Assembly (NCBI RefSeq): GCF_001280845.1
Contig: NZ_LGHP01000002.1
Location: 775,439-839,438 of the forward strand
Reading direction: 5' to 3'
Length of the DNA stretch: 64,000 nt
Source: Bacillus sp. FJAT-28004
Lineage (GTDB): Bacteria; Bacillota; Bacilli; Paenibacillales; Paenibacillaceae
Shown here: piece by piece, positions 50,066 through 58,467 of the stretch
Layout of the letters: each line of letters starts with the position of its first letter
Position numbering within the stretch: the stretch's first letter is position 1
The notes under the pieces: generated by a model
Told to the model about the DNA's origin: nothing
The model's database searches: none
What the model saw: the letters and a program-made list of their open reading frames with translations, nothing else
Position numbers and translations under genes: made by a program

Positions 50066-51793
50066 ATGAAAAGAAAAATGCAAATGGCTTTAAGCTTGGT
50101 ATTGGCACTTGTATTCGTATTCGTCACAGCATGCGGCAACTCGAATAATGAAGGCGGTACGAACAAAGAAACGAATGCGCCAAGCAATTCGGCTAATTCA
50201 CCAACAGATACAGCAACAGAACCTGAAAAGTCAGATCCAATCACGATTCGTATTGCTTCTGGCGACACGAACCCAAGCTGGGATGATATGAAGTCAGATG
50301 TAGGTCAGTTTATTTTAGATAAAACAGGTATTACGATTAAACAAGAATTTCCTGTCGGCGGTAGTGACACAGATATGTTTGCCCTTATGGTAGCAAGCGA
50401 CGAGTATCCGGATATGGTTATGCCAAAAGGCAGCGCAGGCAAATTGGTTGATGCTGGCGCACTGATCGATCTTCGTCCTTTGATTGAAGAGCATGCTCCG
50501 AACTTGAAAAAGATTTACGGCGAGTACTTTAACCGTCTTCGTTGGAGCAAAGATGATGAGGCGATTTATGTGCTTCCTCAAGACGGCGTAGGACAAACCT
50601 ACTTTGAAGCTGGCGGCGGTTTCCAATTGCAGCATCAAGTGCTTGAAGCCGCAGGTTATCCAGAAATCAAAACGGTACAAGACTATGAAGCTGCAATCAA
50701 AGCTTATATTGAGAAGAACCCCAAAACAGCAGATGGCCAGCCGACAATCGGCATGTCGCTTAATGGCGGTGAATGGCAAATTCTGATTTCGGTTACAAAC
50801 CCGGCCTTCTATGCTACAGGAGCTCCAGATGATGGCGAGTTTTTCGTTAATCAAGATACGCATGAAGCGATCATGCATTACCAGCGTCCAGAAGAAAGAG
50901 AGTATTTCCGCTGGTTGAACCATATGAACGATGTAGGCTTGCTTGACAAAGAAAGCTTCGTTCAAAAATACGATCAATACAAAGCAAAAATCGCTTCCGG
51001 CCGCGTGCTTGGTCTTATCGACCAAAACTGGGATTATGGCGAAGCAGAGAACGCTTTGAAAGCAGCTGGCAATTTTAAATCAACTTACGCTCGTTTCCCT
51101 GTAACGCTGAATGATACATTCCAAGATCACTCTTTCCAAGGCACAGGTTACCTCTCTGGCTACGGAATTGGGATTACAAAAGATGCAAAAGATCCTGTAC
51201 GCTTAATCAAATTCCTTGATTACCTTGCGTCTGACGAAGGTCAAGTGCTTGTTAACTGGGGTATTGAAGGCAAGCATTACAACGTAGAAGGCGGAAAACG
51301 CGTTATTCCTGCAGATGTTCAAGCTCAAAAATCAAACGATGGTAATACATTCAAAAAAACAACAGGCATTGGCAACTACTTGATTTCCGCTCGTTATGGT
51401 GATGGCGTGAAGGATCCTTCTGGAAACTACTATACGACGACATTCCCTGAGCAAATTCAAACGGCTTATTCCGAAGAAGACAAGAAGACGCTTGCGAAAT
51501 ACAATGCAAAAACGTACAGAGACCTGTGGCCTGCTGACAATGCATTCCCTGTTCGTAAATATGGCGCAGCTTGGACACTTCCGTTCGAGACAGGCTCACA
51601 AGCTAACGTTATTTTCCAAAAAACACAAGATATTATGAAAAAACGTATCCCTGAAGCGATTCTTGCTAAACCAGCAGACTTCGATAAAATCTATGATGCA
51701 TTCCTGAAAGATTTGGATGATGCAGGAGTAGCAAAATTGAATGCTGAATTTACAAAAATGGTACAGGATCGCGTGGAGCTTTGGTCGAAATAA
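50066..51793 (+). CDS. ABC sugar transporter, lipoprotein binding protein (LplA/LipO type)
   Basis: The 575-residue protein has a basic start (MKRKMQ), a hydrophobic helix and the lipobox V-T-A-C with Cys near residue 23. A Ser/Thr/Asn-rich linker to about residue 55 precedes the binding domain. It is longer than family 1 proteins of about 430 residues, as is typical of LplA/LipO-type proteins that bind larger oligosaccharides. It follows the two permeases, and its start follows GGGAGG. It would be anchored outside and hand substrate to LplB/LplC. Confidence 0.93.
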   Translation: MKRKMQMALSLVLALVFVFVTACGNSNNEGGTNKETNAPSNSANSPTDTATEPEKSDPITIRIASGDTNPSWDDMKSDVGQFILDKTGITIKQEFPVGGSDTDMFALMVASDEYPDMVMPKGSAGKLVDAGALIDLRPLIEEHAPNLKKIYGEYFNRLRWSKDDEAIYVLPQDGVGQTYFEAGGGFQLQHQVLEAAGYPEIKTVQDYEAAIKAYIEKNPKTADGQPTIGMSLNGGEWQILISVTNPAFYATGAPDDGEFFVNQDTHEAIMHYQRPEEREYFRWLNHMNDVGLLDKESFVQKYDQYKAKIASGRVLGLIDQNWDYGEAENALKAAGNFKSTYARFPVTLNDTFQDHSFQGTGYLSGYGIGITKDAKDPVRLIKFLDYLASDEGQVLVNWGIEGKHYNVEGGKRVIPADVQAQKSNDGNTFKKTTGIGNYLISARYGDGVKDPSGNYYTTTFPEQIQTAYSEEDKKTLAKYNAKTYRDLWPADNAFPVRKYGAAWTLPFETGSQANVIFQKTQDIMKKRIPEAILAKPADFDKIYDAFLKDLDDAGVAKLNAEFTKMVQDRVELWSK

Positions 51794-51812
51794 GATTCAA
51801 AGTGAATTAGCA

Positions 51813-51850
51813 GGGAGAGGGCTCATAGGATGAGCTCTCTCCCTTGTTGT
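51813..51850 (+). terminator. hairpin between binding protein and GH42 genes
   Basis: GGGAGAGGGCTCA (51813-51825) pairs with TGAGCTCTCTCCC (51831-51843), one mismatch, followed by a weak TTGTTG. It could be a leaky terminator that lowers GH42 expression. Confidence 0.65.
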
Positions 51851-51885
51851 CAATAAACAAAAACTGAAGGGAGAATGAAATAAAT

Positions 51886-53910
51886 ATGATACATGAGAAA
51901 CTTCCAAAAATATGGTACGGCGGAGATTATAATCCGGAGCAGTGGGACGATGAGACGATGACGGAGGATCTCCGTATGTTCAAGCTTGCGAATATTGACG
52001 TTGCTACGGTTAACGTTTTTTCTTGGGCGCGCATACAACCAAGCGAAGAAACCTATGATTTCACCGAGCTGGATAAAATAATAGACAGGCTTCATGGAGA
52101 TCATATTTCTGTATGCCTTGCGACTAGTACTGGCGCTCACCCGGCATGGATGGCGAAAAGATACCCTGATGTTACCCGTGTTGATTACGAAGGACGCAAA
52201 CGTAAATTTGGCGGACGCCACAACTCATGCCCGAGCAGCCAAACCTATCGGCATCATGCGAAGCACATTGCCGGGAAATTAGCTGAACGCTATAAGGATC
52301 ATCCTGCCATTGTCGCATGGCATATTTCAAATGAATATGGCGGCTACTGTTATTGCGATAACTGCGCCGATGCATTCCGGACATGGCTGAAAAATCGTTA
52401 TCACACGATTGAGCAATTGAACAAAGCTTGGTATACAAGCTTCTGGGGCCATACTTTCTATGATTGGGATGAAATCGAGCTTCCAAATGCGCTTAGCGAA
52501 GAGTGGGGCGGCAACCGAACGAATTTCCAAAGCATTTCGCTCGACTATCGCAGATTTCAATCCGATGCGTTGCTTGATTGTTACTTAATTGAATTCGTGG
52601 AAATTCGCAAGCACTCACCTAACATTCAAATTACGACGAATATGATGGGTACTTACCCTGAGCTTGATTATTTCAAATGGGCAAAACATTTGGATGTCAT
52701 TTCGTGGGACAACTACCCGTCGATTGACACACCTGTAAGCTATACAGCTATGACGCACTCGTTAATGCGCGGCTTGAAGAGCGGGCAGCCATTTATGCTG
52801 ATGGAACAAACGCCTAGCCAGCAAAACTGGCAAGCCTACAATGCTTTGAAGCGTCCTGGCGTTATGCGGCTTTGGAGCTATCAGGCCGTTGCACATGGCG
52901 CTGATACCGTCATGTTCTTCCAGCTGCGCCGCTCGATTGGGGCATGCGAGAAATATCATGGTGCTGTTATTGAGCATGTAGGTCATGAGCATACTCGCGT
53001 CTTCCGTGAATGCGCAGAACTTGGACAAGAGCTGACGCGCCTCTCAGACAAGCTGCTTGATTCACGAAATGATGCAAAGGCAGCTATTATATTTGACTGG
53101 GAAAATCGCTGGGCAGTCGAATTGTCCAGTGGGCCAAGTATTGCATTAAAGTATGTGGATGAGGTTCATAAGTATTATGATGCTTTGTTTGAATTGAACG
53201 TTCAAACGGATATGATTAGCGTCGAGGAAAACTTTGAGCAATACGATCTCGTCATTGCACCGGTCATGTATATGATTAAACCGGGCTTTGCGGAGAAGGT
53301 TGAAGCGTTCGTCGAACGCGGTGGAACGTTTATTACCACTTTTTTCAGCGGCATCGTAAATGAGAATGATCTCGTTACTACGGGCGGTTATCCAGGTCAA
53401 CTGCGTAAGGTTCTCGGTATTTGGGCGGAGGAGATCGATGCGCTGCTGCCAGGACAACACAACCAATTGGTTATGAAAAAAGCAGACGGAGCACTTAGCG
53501 GCACTTATACATGCAGTCTGCTATGTGATTTGATCCATACGGAAGGCGCTGAGGTAGTTGCCGAATACGGCTCGGATTTTTACAAAGGCATGCCAGCTGT
53601 TACCGTCAATAAATTTGGAAGTGGAGAGGCTTGGTACATTGCCTCCAGCCCTGACAAGCATTTCCTGCAATCGCTGCTCACAAATTTATGTAAAGACAAA
53701 GGGATTGAGCCAGTACTGGCGGTTCCTTCAGGGGTGGAAGTGACACGCAGAAATAAAGCTGGCAAATCATTCACATTTATTTTGAACCATAATTCCGAAG
53801 ATGCTGAGCTGCAGCTTGGATCGCAGCAGAGAACGGAGCTTCTGACTGGCGCGCTTGTCAGCGGAACTTACAGCTTATCTGCCAAAGGCGTTATGGTTAT
53901 TGAACAATAA
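51886..53910 (+). CDS. beta-galactosidase, GH42
   Basis: The 674-residue protein has the GH42 layout: TIM barrel (about 1-390), trimerisation Rossmann-like domain (about 395-605) and C-terminal beta domain. The acid/base is Glu150 (HISNEYGG) and the nucleophile is Glu307 (LMEQTP). The zinc cluster Cys155, Cys157 and Cys160 (CYCDNC) with an earlier Cys (NSCPSS) matches zinc-bearing members. It hydrolyses beta-galactosides such as galacto-oligosaccharides. There is no signal peptide, in line with uptake by the LplABC-type importer immediately upstream. Confidence 0.95.
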   Translation: MIHEKLPKIWYGGDYNPEQWDDETMTEDLRMFKLANIDVATVNVFSWARIQPSEETYDFTELDKIIDRLHGDHISVCLATSTGAHPAWMAKRYPDVTRVDYEGRKRKFGGRHNSCPSSQTYRHHAKHIAGKLAERYKDHPAIVAWHISNEYGGYCYCDNCADAFRTWLKNRYHTIEQLNKAWYTSFWGHTFYDWDEIELPNALSEEWGGNRTNFQSISLDYRRFQSDALLDCYLIEFVEIRKHSPNIQITTNMMGTYPELDYFKWAKHLDVISWDNYPSIDTPVSYTAMTHSLMRGLKSGQPFMLMEQTPSQQNWQAYNALKRPGVMRLWSYQAVAHGADTVMFFQLRRSIGACEKYHGAVIEHVGHEHTRVFRECAELGQELTRLSDKLLDSRNDAKAAIIFDWENRWAVELSSGPSIALKYVDEVHKYYDALFELNVQTDMISVEENFEQYDLVIAPVMYMIKPGFAEKVEAFVERGGTFITTFFSGIVNENDLVTTGGYPGQLRKVLGIWAEEIDALLPGQHNQLVMKKADGALSGTYTCSLLCDLIHTEGAEVVAEYGSDFYKGMPAVTVNKFGSGEAWYIASSPDKHFLQSLLTNLCKDKGIEPVLAVPSGVEVTRRNKAGKSFTFILNHNSEDAELQLGSQQRTELLTGALVSGTYSLSAKGVMVIEQ

Positions 53911-54005
53911 AACATTTGCCTAGTTAAATGGCCTCGGATAAGCTCCGCTGCTGGGTGTTTGGCATATGCTGTTGATAAAAGCCCGGTATGAGGGGAGCAG
54001 CGCTT

Positions 54006-54098
54006 GTGTCGACGAAGCGGCAACGTCATCTATTGAGCTTACTCGTGCTTATATTGTATGTTTTGCTCGTTCTTTTATTATTAGCCATATTTCTTTAA
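54006..54098 (+). CDS. 30-residue membrane microprotein (copy 2)
   Basis: GTG 54006 follows AGGGGAG by eight bases; the frame ends at TAA 54096-54098. The product has a basic N-terminus (MSTKRQRH) and one hydrophobic helix (LLSLLVLILYVLLVLLLLAI). It is related to the microprotein at 35090-35176 in length, basic start, Y-V-L-L core, GTG start and upstream GAGGGGAG-N-A-N-CGCT sequence. It is followed at once by a terminator and then spoVAC. A CATATGCT at 53963-53970 could be a sporulation-type -10. Confidence 0.65.
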   Translation: MSTKRQRHLLSLLVLILYVLLVLLLLAIFL

Positions 54099-54150
54099 AT
54101 AAAGGGTTGCCCGCGACTGGATCATTAGTCGGGCAATCCTTTATTTTGTT
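54098..54150 (+). terminator. terminator after microprotein copy 2
   Basis: AATAAAGGGTTGCCCG (from 54098) pairs with CGGGCAATCCTTTATT (ending 54144) with one G-U pair, plus an inner ACT/AGT closure, followed by TTGTT. Confidence 0.85.
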
Positions 54151-54178
54151 GGAATATTGCTACCTGCTATTACAAATA
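54151..54178 (+). promoter_or_regulatory. candidate sigma-G promoter of the spoVA genes
   Basis: GGAATA (54151-54156), 16 bases, and CAAATA (54173-54178) partly resemble the sigma-G consensus TGAATA / CATNNTA. The fit is moderate; the assignment rests mainly on the sporulation genes downstream. Confidence 0.3.
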
Positions 54179-54261
54179 ATGAATCAGAAGAAAGCAAAGT
54201 GGTTACGGAACTTTATCCACATGTATAGAGGAAAGCCGTAGCGGAAAAGGAGGATGGCATT

Positions 54262-54747
54262 GTGGCGACCAAAAGCAAAAACCGATACAAAAAAATGTCC
54301 ATGTCACCAAAAGAATATCAATCTTTCGCAAAAACGATGGAGCCGCCTCGATCTATTTTTGGAAATTGTTTAAAAGCATTTGTTTTTGGCGGGGCAATTT
54401 GCGTAGTTGGACAAGTTATACAGGAGCTTTATGTACATTTGATGGGAATGAGCGAAGAAGCGGCAAGTAATCCTACGGTTGCGACGCTTATATTGATATC
54501 GGTTATTTTAACGAGCCTTGGCGTGTACGATAAAATTGCCCAATGGGCTGGAGCTGGCTCTGCAGTTCCTGTAACCGGATTTGCCAATTCCATGTGTTCA
54601 GCTGCTTTGGAGCATCGGAGCGAAGGGCTTGTGCTAGGCGTAGGCGGCAATATGTTTAAACTGGCTGGTTCAGTTATTGTCTTCGGTACGGTCGCTGCAT
54701 TCTTCGTCGGTATCGCTCATCTTATTCTCGGAACTGGGGGTCAGTAA
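54262..54747 (+). CDS. spoVAC: stage V sporulation protein AC
   Basis: The 161-residue protein has a basic N-terminus (MATKSKNRYKK) and about four to five membrane segments. The family motif PPRSIFGNCLKAFVFGGAICVVGQ is at the first segment, with the VPVTGFANSMCSAALEHRSEG loop. SpoVAC is part of the channel that moves calcium-dipicolinate into the forespore and releases it at germination. It starts at GTG 54262, behind AAAGGAGG. spoVAD follows within two bases. Confidence 0.95.
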   Translation: MATKSKNRYKKMSMSPKEYQSFAKTMEPPRSIFGNCLKAFVFGGAICVVGQVIQELYVHLMGMSEEAASNPTVATLILISVILTSLGVYDKIAQWAGAGSAVPVTGFANSMCSAALEHRSEGLVLGVGGNMFKLAGSVIVFGTVAAFFVGIAHLILGTGGQ

Positions 54748-54748
54748 T

Positions 54749-55771
54749 ATGCTGCGAGGGAAACAATCATGGTGGTTTGAGAAACGCCCGGTAATTATTG
54801 GCGAAGCGACCGTGGTCGGTCCTGATGAGGGAGAAGGTCCGCTTGCAGCCGATTTTGATCTTGTCCACCCTGAACTTGACATGCAGCAAAAAAGCTGGGA
54901 GAAGGCAGAGCGGCTGCTGCTGGAACAAGCCTCGGAGTTTGCCATTCAAAATGCCGGCATCGAACGCGATCAACTTCAATTTTTTATTGGCGGGGACTTA
55001 ATGAATCAAATTATTAGCAACAGCTTTGCTGCTCGGTCGCTGGGTGTTCCATACATCGGAGTATTTGGTGCATGCTCAACCTCGATGGAGTCTTTGGCGC
55101 TAGCTTCGCTCTTTGTTAACTCAGGCTCAGCCACTCATGTGCTTGCAGGGACTTGCAGTCACAACTGTACAGCTGAGAAGCAATTTCGTTATCCAACGGA
55201 GTATGGCTCACAGAAGCCGCCTACCGCCCAATTTACGGTTACGGGATCTGGCGCAGCTGTTGTGGCTGCTGAAGGTGATGGTCCGGTCGTGGAATGCGCA
55301 ACAATCGGCAAGGTTATTGATCTTGGAATTACGGATCCATTTAATATGGGTGCTGCAATGGCACCAGCAGCAGTGGATACTATACAAGCGCATTTTAATG
55401 ACACAGGTCGATCACCTCGTGATTATGATTTGATTGTAACAGGTGATTTGGCCGGCGTTGGACATCCAATCGCAAAGGAATTGCTTATGAAAAACGGCGT
55501 CCCGATGAACGAAACCGTGTTCGGTGATTGCGGCCTTATGGTATATGACGTTCAGAAGCAGAAGGTACAAGCAGGGGGCAGTGGATGTGGATGTTCAGCA
55601 GTCGTTACTTACGGACATCTGCTTAAACGAATCAAGAAAGGCGAATTAAACAGAATTTTAGTTGTGGCTACTGGCGCATTATTATCGCCTCTCTCGTTCC
55701 AACAAGGCGAGAGCATTCCATGTATAGCACATGCTGTTGCCATTAGCGCAGGAGGGAGCAAGCGAATATGA
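54749..55771 (+). CDS. spoVAD: stage V sporulation protein AD
   Basis: The 340-residue protein has a thiolase-like fold (DLMNQIISNSFAARSLG, GACSTSMESLALASLFV and a C-terminal GGSGCGCSAVVTYG segment). It binds dipicolinic acid and works with SpoVAC and SpoVAE. The Cys-centred motif GACSTS aligns with the thiolase active site, although SpoVAD is not known as an enzyme. It begins just after the spoVAC stop and overlaps spoVAE by four bases. Confidence 0.95.
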   Translation: MLRGKQSWWFEKRPVIIGEATVVGPDEGEGPLAADFDLVHPELDMQQKSWEKAERLLLEQASEFAIQNAGIERDQLQFFIGGDLMNQIISNSFAARSLGVPYIGVFGACSTSMESLALASLFVNSGSATHVLAGTCSHNCTAEKQFRYPTEYGSQKPPTAQFTVTGSGAAVVAAEGDGPVVECATIGKVIDLGITDPFNMGAAMAPAAVDTIQAHFNDTGRSPRDYDLIVTGDLAGVGHPIAKELLMKNGVPMNETVFGDCGLMVYDVQKQKVQAGGSGCGCSAVVTYGHLLKRIKKGELNRILVVATGALLSPLSFQQGESIPCIAHAVAISAGGSKRI

Positions 55772-56118
55772 TTTTTTTGTGGGCTTTTCTTGTTGGTGGA
55801 GGGATTTGCGTGTTAGGTCAGCTGATGTTCGATGTTCTTAAGCTGACTCCCGCACATACCATGGCAACATTGGTGGTCATTGGCGCTATCGTAGACGGAT
55901 TCGATTTATACGAGCCATTGGTCAAGTTTGCTGGAGCGGGAGCAACTGTTCCGATAACAAGCTTCGGAAATGCGCTCGTACATGGGGCATTAACCGAATT
56001 ACATTCTCAAGGCTGGATTGGCGTTATCTCCGGTATCTTCAAGGTAACAAGCGCCGGCATCTCTGCGGCGATTATATTTTCTTTCTTGGCAGCACTTGTC
56101 GTTAGGCCGAAGGGATAA
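55768..56118 (+). CDS. spoVAE: stage V sporulation protein AE (AEb type)
   Basis: The 116-residue protein has about three to four membrane segments and the SpoVAC-like motifs FLVGGGICVLGQ and ATVPITSFGNALVHGAL, typical of SpoVAEb. It forms the membrane channel of the DPA transport system with SpoVAC. Its ATG overlaps the spoVAD stop. A terminator follows at 56136, so the three genes form one operon in this window. Confidence 0.93.
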   Translation: MIFLWAFLVGGGICVLGQLMFDVLKLTPAHTMATLVVIGAIVDGFDLYEPLVKFAGAGATVPITSFGNALVHGALTELHSQGWIGVISGIFKVTSAGISAAIIFSFLAALVVRPKG

Positions 56119-56135
56119 CCATTTATTTACTTAAG

Positions 56136-56169
56136 TTGGAGGGTCCTGTGGGATCTTCCAATTTTTTTT
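56136..56169 (+). terminator. terminator of the spoVA genes
   Basis: An 11-bp stem (TTGGAGGGTCC, 56136-56146, with 56151-56161, two G-U pairs) is followed by eight T residues. Confidence 0.85.
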
Positions 56170-56182
56170 GTAGCGAAAAAAT

Positions 56183-56229
56183 TTGTGTACTGTAAAGGAA
56201 GTACTGTAAAATAGTAGTATTGAATACTA
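56183..56229 (+). promoter_or_regulatory. promoter of the moxR operon with repeats
   Basis: TTGTGT (56183-56188), 18 bases, and TAAAAT (56207-56212) form a plausible sigma-A promoter. GTACTGTAAA occurs twice (56187-56196 and 56201-56210), and TAGTAT-TGA-ATACTA (56215-56229) is a perfect palindrome next to the start of transcription. Confidence 0.5.
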
Positions 56230-56258
56230 ACTCATGCGTTATTTCAGGAGGTAATGAA

Positions 56259-57215
56259 ATGGATATTCGTCCTGCAGACATGCAATTATGCTCTACTATT
56301 CTACGAAACTTAGAATCTTGTATCCTCGGCAAACAGGAGGAAATCCAAAGATTGTTGATTGCGGTTGTTGCAGGCGGACATGTTCTGCTTGAAGACGTGC
56401 CAGGCACGGGCAAAACACAATTAGTGAAAGCGTTGGCAAAGTCAATAGGCGGTCAGTTCCGCCGGATACAATGTAATCCTGACTTACTGCCGACTGACAT
56501 AACAGGCGTTTCCATTTACCATCCAAAACAGGAATCATTTTTATTTCGTCCGGGTCCAATAATGGCTAATATATTGCTAGCCGATGAAATCAATCGTGCT
56601 ACTACGAAGACGCAATCCGCTTTGCTTGAGGCGATGGAAGAAGGGCATGTAACGGTTGATGGAGATACATATGAGCTTCCTCGTCCGTTCGTACTTCTTG
56701 CTACCCAAAATCCAATTGAGTTTGAAGGCACATACACGCTGCCAGAGGCACAACTTGATCGCTTCATGATGAAGCTGTCGCTTGGATATCCGAGTGAATC
56801 AGACGAGCAGCAAATGGTGCTCTCTAATGAAGGAATACATCCATCGGATCGCATTCAGCAAATGATTAATATATCAGATATGATTCAAATTCAGGACCAA
56901 GTCCTTAAGGTGCATATCGATGATGCTGTAGGCAAATATTTAGTTTCTTTGATTAGAGGAACGAGGGAACATGCCAATGTAATGTTAGGCGCGAGTCCTC
57001 GGGCAGCGCTTGCGCTTGCAAGGGCGGCTAAAGCGAGCGCATATATTAAGCAGAGACATTTTGTCACGCCTGATGATATAAAAGAACTTGCTCCATATGT
57101 TCTTTCGCACAGGCTCCTTCTGAGAATGGAAGCAAGAATGAACGGACTTAAAGCGGAGGATATCATCGAGCAGGTGATCCAGTCCACGAAAGTGCCGGTT
57201 CGGCTAGAGCGTTAG
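56259..57215 (+). CDS. MoxR-type AAA+ ATPase
   Basis: The 318-residue protein has Walker A EDVPGTGKTQ, the NPDLLPTDITG segment, Walker B ILLADEINRA, sensor 1 ATQNPIEFEGTY and a C-terminal lid domain. MoxR ATPases act with VWA or DUF58 proteins as assembly or activation chaperones. ATG 56259 follows CAGGAGG by seven bases; the frame is open back to 56220. It heads the operon with a DUF58 protein and a transglutaminase-like membrane protein. Confidence 0.92.
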   Translation: MDIRPADMQLCSTILRNLESCILGKQEEIQRLLIAVVAGGHVLLEDVPGTGKTQLVKALAKSIGGQFRRIQCNPDLLPTDITGVSIYHPKQESFLFRPGPIMANILLADEINRATTKTQSALLEAMEEGHVTVDGDTYELPRPFVLLATQNPIEFEGTYTLPEAQLDRFMMKLSLGYPSESDEQQMVLSNEGIHPSDRIQQMINISDMIQIQDQVLKVHIDDAVGKYLVSLIRGTREHANVMLGASPRAALALARAAKASAYIKQRHFVTPDDIKELAPYVLSHRLLLRMEARMNGLKAEDIIEQVIQSTKVPVRLER

Positions 57216-57219
57216 TCTT

Positions 57220-58467
57220 ATGACAGCGGCCAAATCTTCAAAGCTGCGTGTGCAGCTTGTCGCAGTCATTTATATAACCAGTCTGTTTTACTTTTTATTT
57301 CAAGGCGGCAAAACCGCGATGATGCTCTTCATGATTTTAAATTTATTAATTATTTATTTAGTGCTTGGCAGGTGGAGCGGAATTAACAAGGTTACGGGCA
57401 GCAGAGTCTACGCGATGCCCGGAGCAACAGCAATCGATCAATCGTTATCCGCAGGCAGCACCCTTGAAGTAAGCCTTTCGATGAAAATTCCTGGCTATTA
57501 TCCGCTTCCTTACGTCATTGTTAGAGACCAGCTGCATCGACATAATGGACAGAGACTGGCATTCGAGACTTCCTTTGTACCGAATTGGAAGCGCGCTGGT
57601 CATGTCGTCTATCAAACACCTCCTCTGCAGCGCGGCGAGTATCGATTTACTCATACGGAGTGTTTATCTTATGATGTATTCGGTTTGTTCGAGCACTCAG
57701 GGAAATTCGGATCGGAGACGGTGCTTAATGTGCTGCCTCAGACGGTTCCGCTTAGGCAGTGGAATGGCATTCAGCGCGGAATACGAGGACCGTATTCTCA
57801 TGCAATCGCATCACGCTCTGCGAAGGAAACGACACAAATTAACGGCGTTCGTGAATATTTATACGGCGATCGCTTATCTCGGGTACACTGGAATGCAACG
57901 GCGAAGACGGGCGAGTGGAAATCTAAAGCCTTCGAGCGTGAGTCATTGCCGCGTACACTCGTTATCCTAGATCGTCATTCGAGCAGCTACAAAGGTGAAG
58001 TAGCGACTCGCTTCGAATTAGCTGTATCCGTTGCTGCTTCATTGCTCGAGAACGGTCTAAAGAGTGATACTGCAATGGGTTTGCTCTCAATTGGAGAGTC
58101 GATGACATTCATTACTCCTAAATCTGGCATGGATCAACGAAATATGCTGATGAGGCATTTGACCTTTGTTGATGCTAACGCAGCACGGCCTCTGTATCCG
58201 TCGCTTCAGCAAGCTGATTCTATGCTCGAAGCAGGAAGTTTTGCAGTCCTTATTACTCCTGAGACAGGCGCGGATGTGATTCGAAGCATGGAGTGGCTCT
58301 CTCGCAAAGGAATTACCCCTTGCTTGATTCATATCTCCTCGTCGGTTGATTTACTTAGTCATAATACTTCTTGGAAACGTGTATTGCGCGAACGCGGATG
58401 GCCGGTATTTGAAATTCGTCAGCTGCAAGAACTCCCAACTGTATTAGAAGGGAGTGGAATCGCATGA
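57220..58467 (+). CDS. DUF58 domain protein
   Basis: The 415-residue protein has two membrane segments near the N-terminus (about 10-50), then a beta-rich region and the DUF58 core with VREYLYGDRLSRVHWNATAKTG (about 210-230) followed by a VWA-like domain. DUF58 proteins usually pair with MoxR ATPases. Its ATG is four bases after the moxR stop, without a strong ribosome binding site, so translation is probably coupled. It overlaps the next gene by four bases. Confidence 0.9.
   Translation: MTAAKSSKLRVQLVAVIYITSLFYFLFQGGKTAMMLFMILNLLIIYLVLGRWSGINKVTGSRVYAMPGATAIDQSLSAGSTLEVSLSMKIPGYYPLPYVIVRDQLHRHNGQRLAFETSFVPNWKRAGHVVYQTPPLQRGEYRFTHTECLSYDVFGLFEHSGKFGSETVLNVLPQTVPLRQWNGIQRGIRGPYSHAIASRSAKETTQINGVREYLYGDRLSRVHWNATAKTGEWKSKAFERESLPRTLVILDRHSSSYKGEVATRFELAVSVAASLLENGLKSDTAMGLLSIGESMTFITPKSGMDQRNMLMRHLTFVDANAARPLYPSLQQADSMLEAGSFAVLITPETGADVIRSMEWLSRKGITPCLIHISSSVDLLSHNTSWKRVLRERGWPVFEIRQLQELPTVLEGSGIA

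Noticed and set aside
53966..54241. 91-codon + strand frame before spoVAC
   Set aside because: It is out of frame with the GTG-started microprotein, crosses its terminator and has no ribosome binding site.
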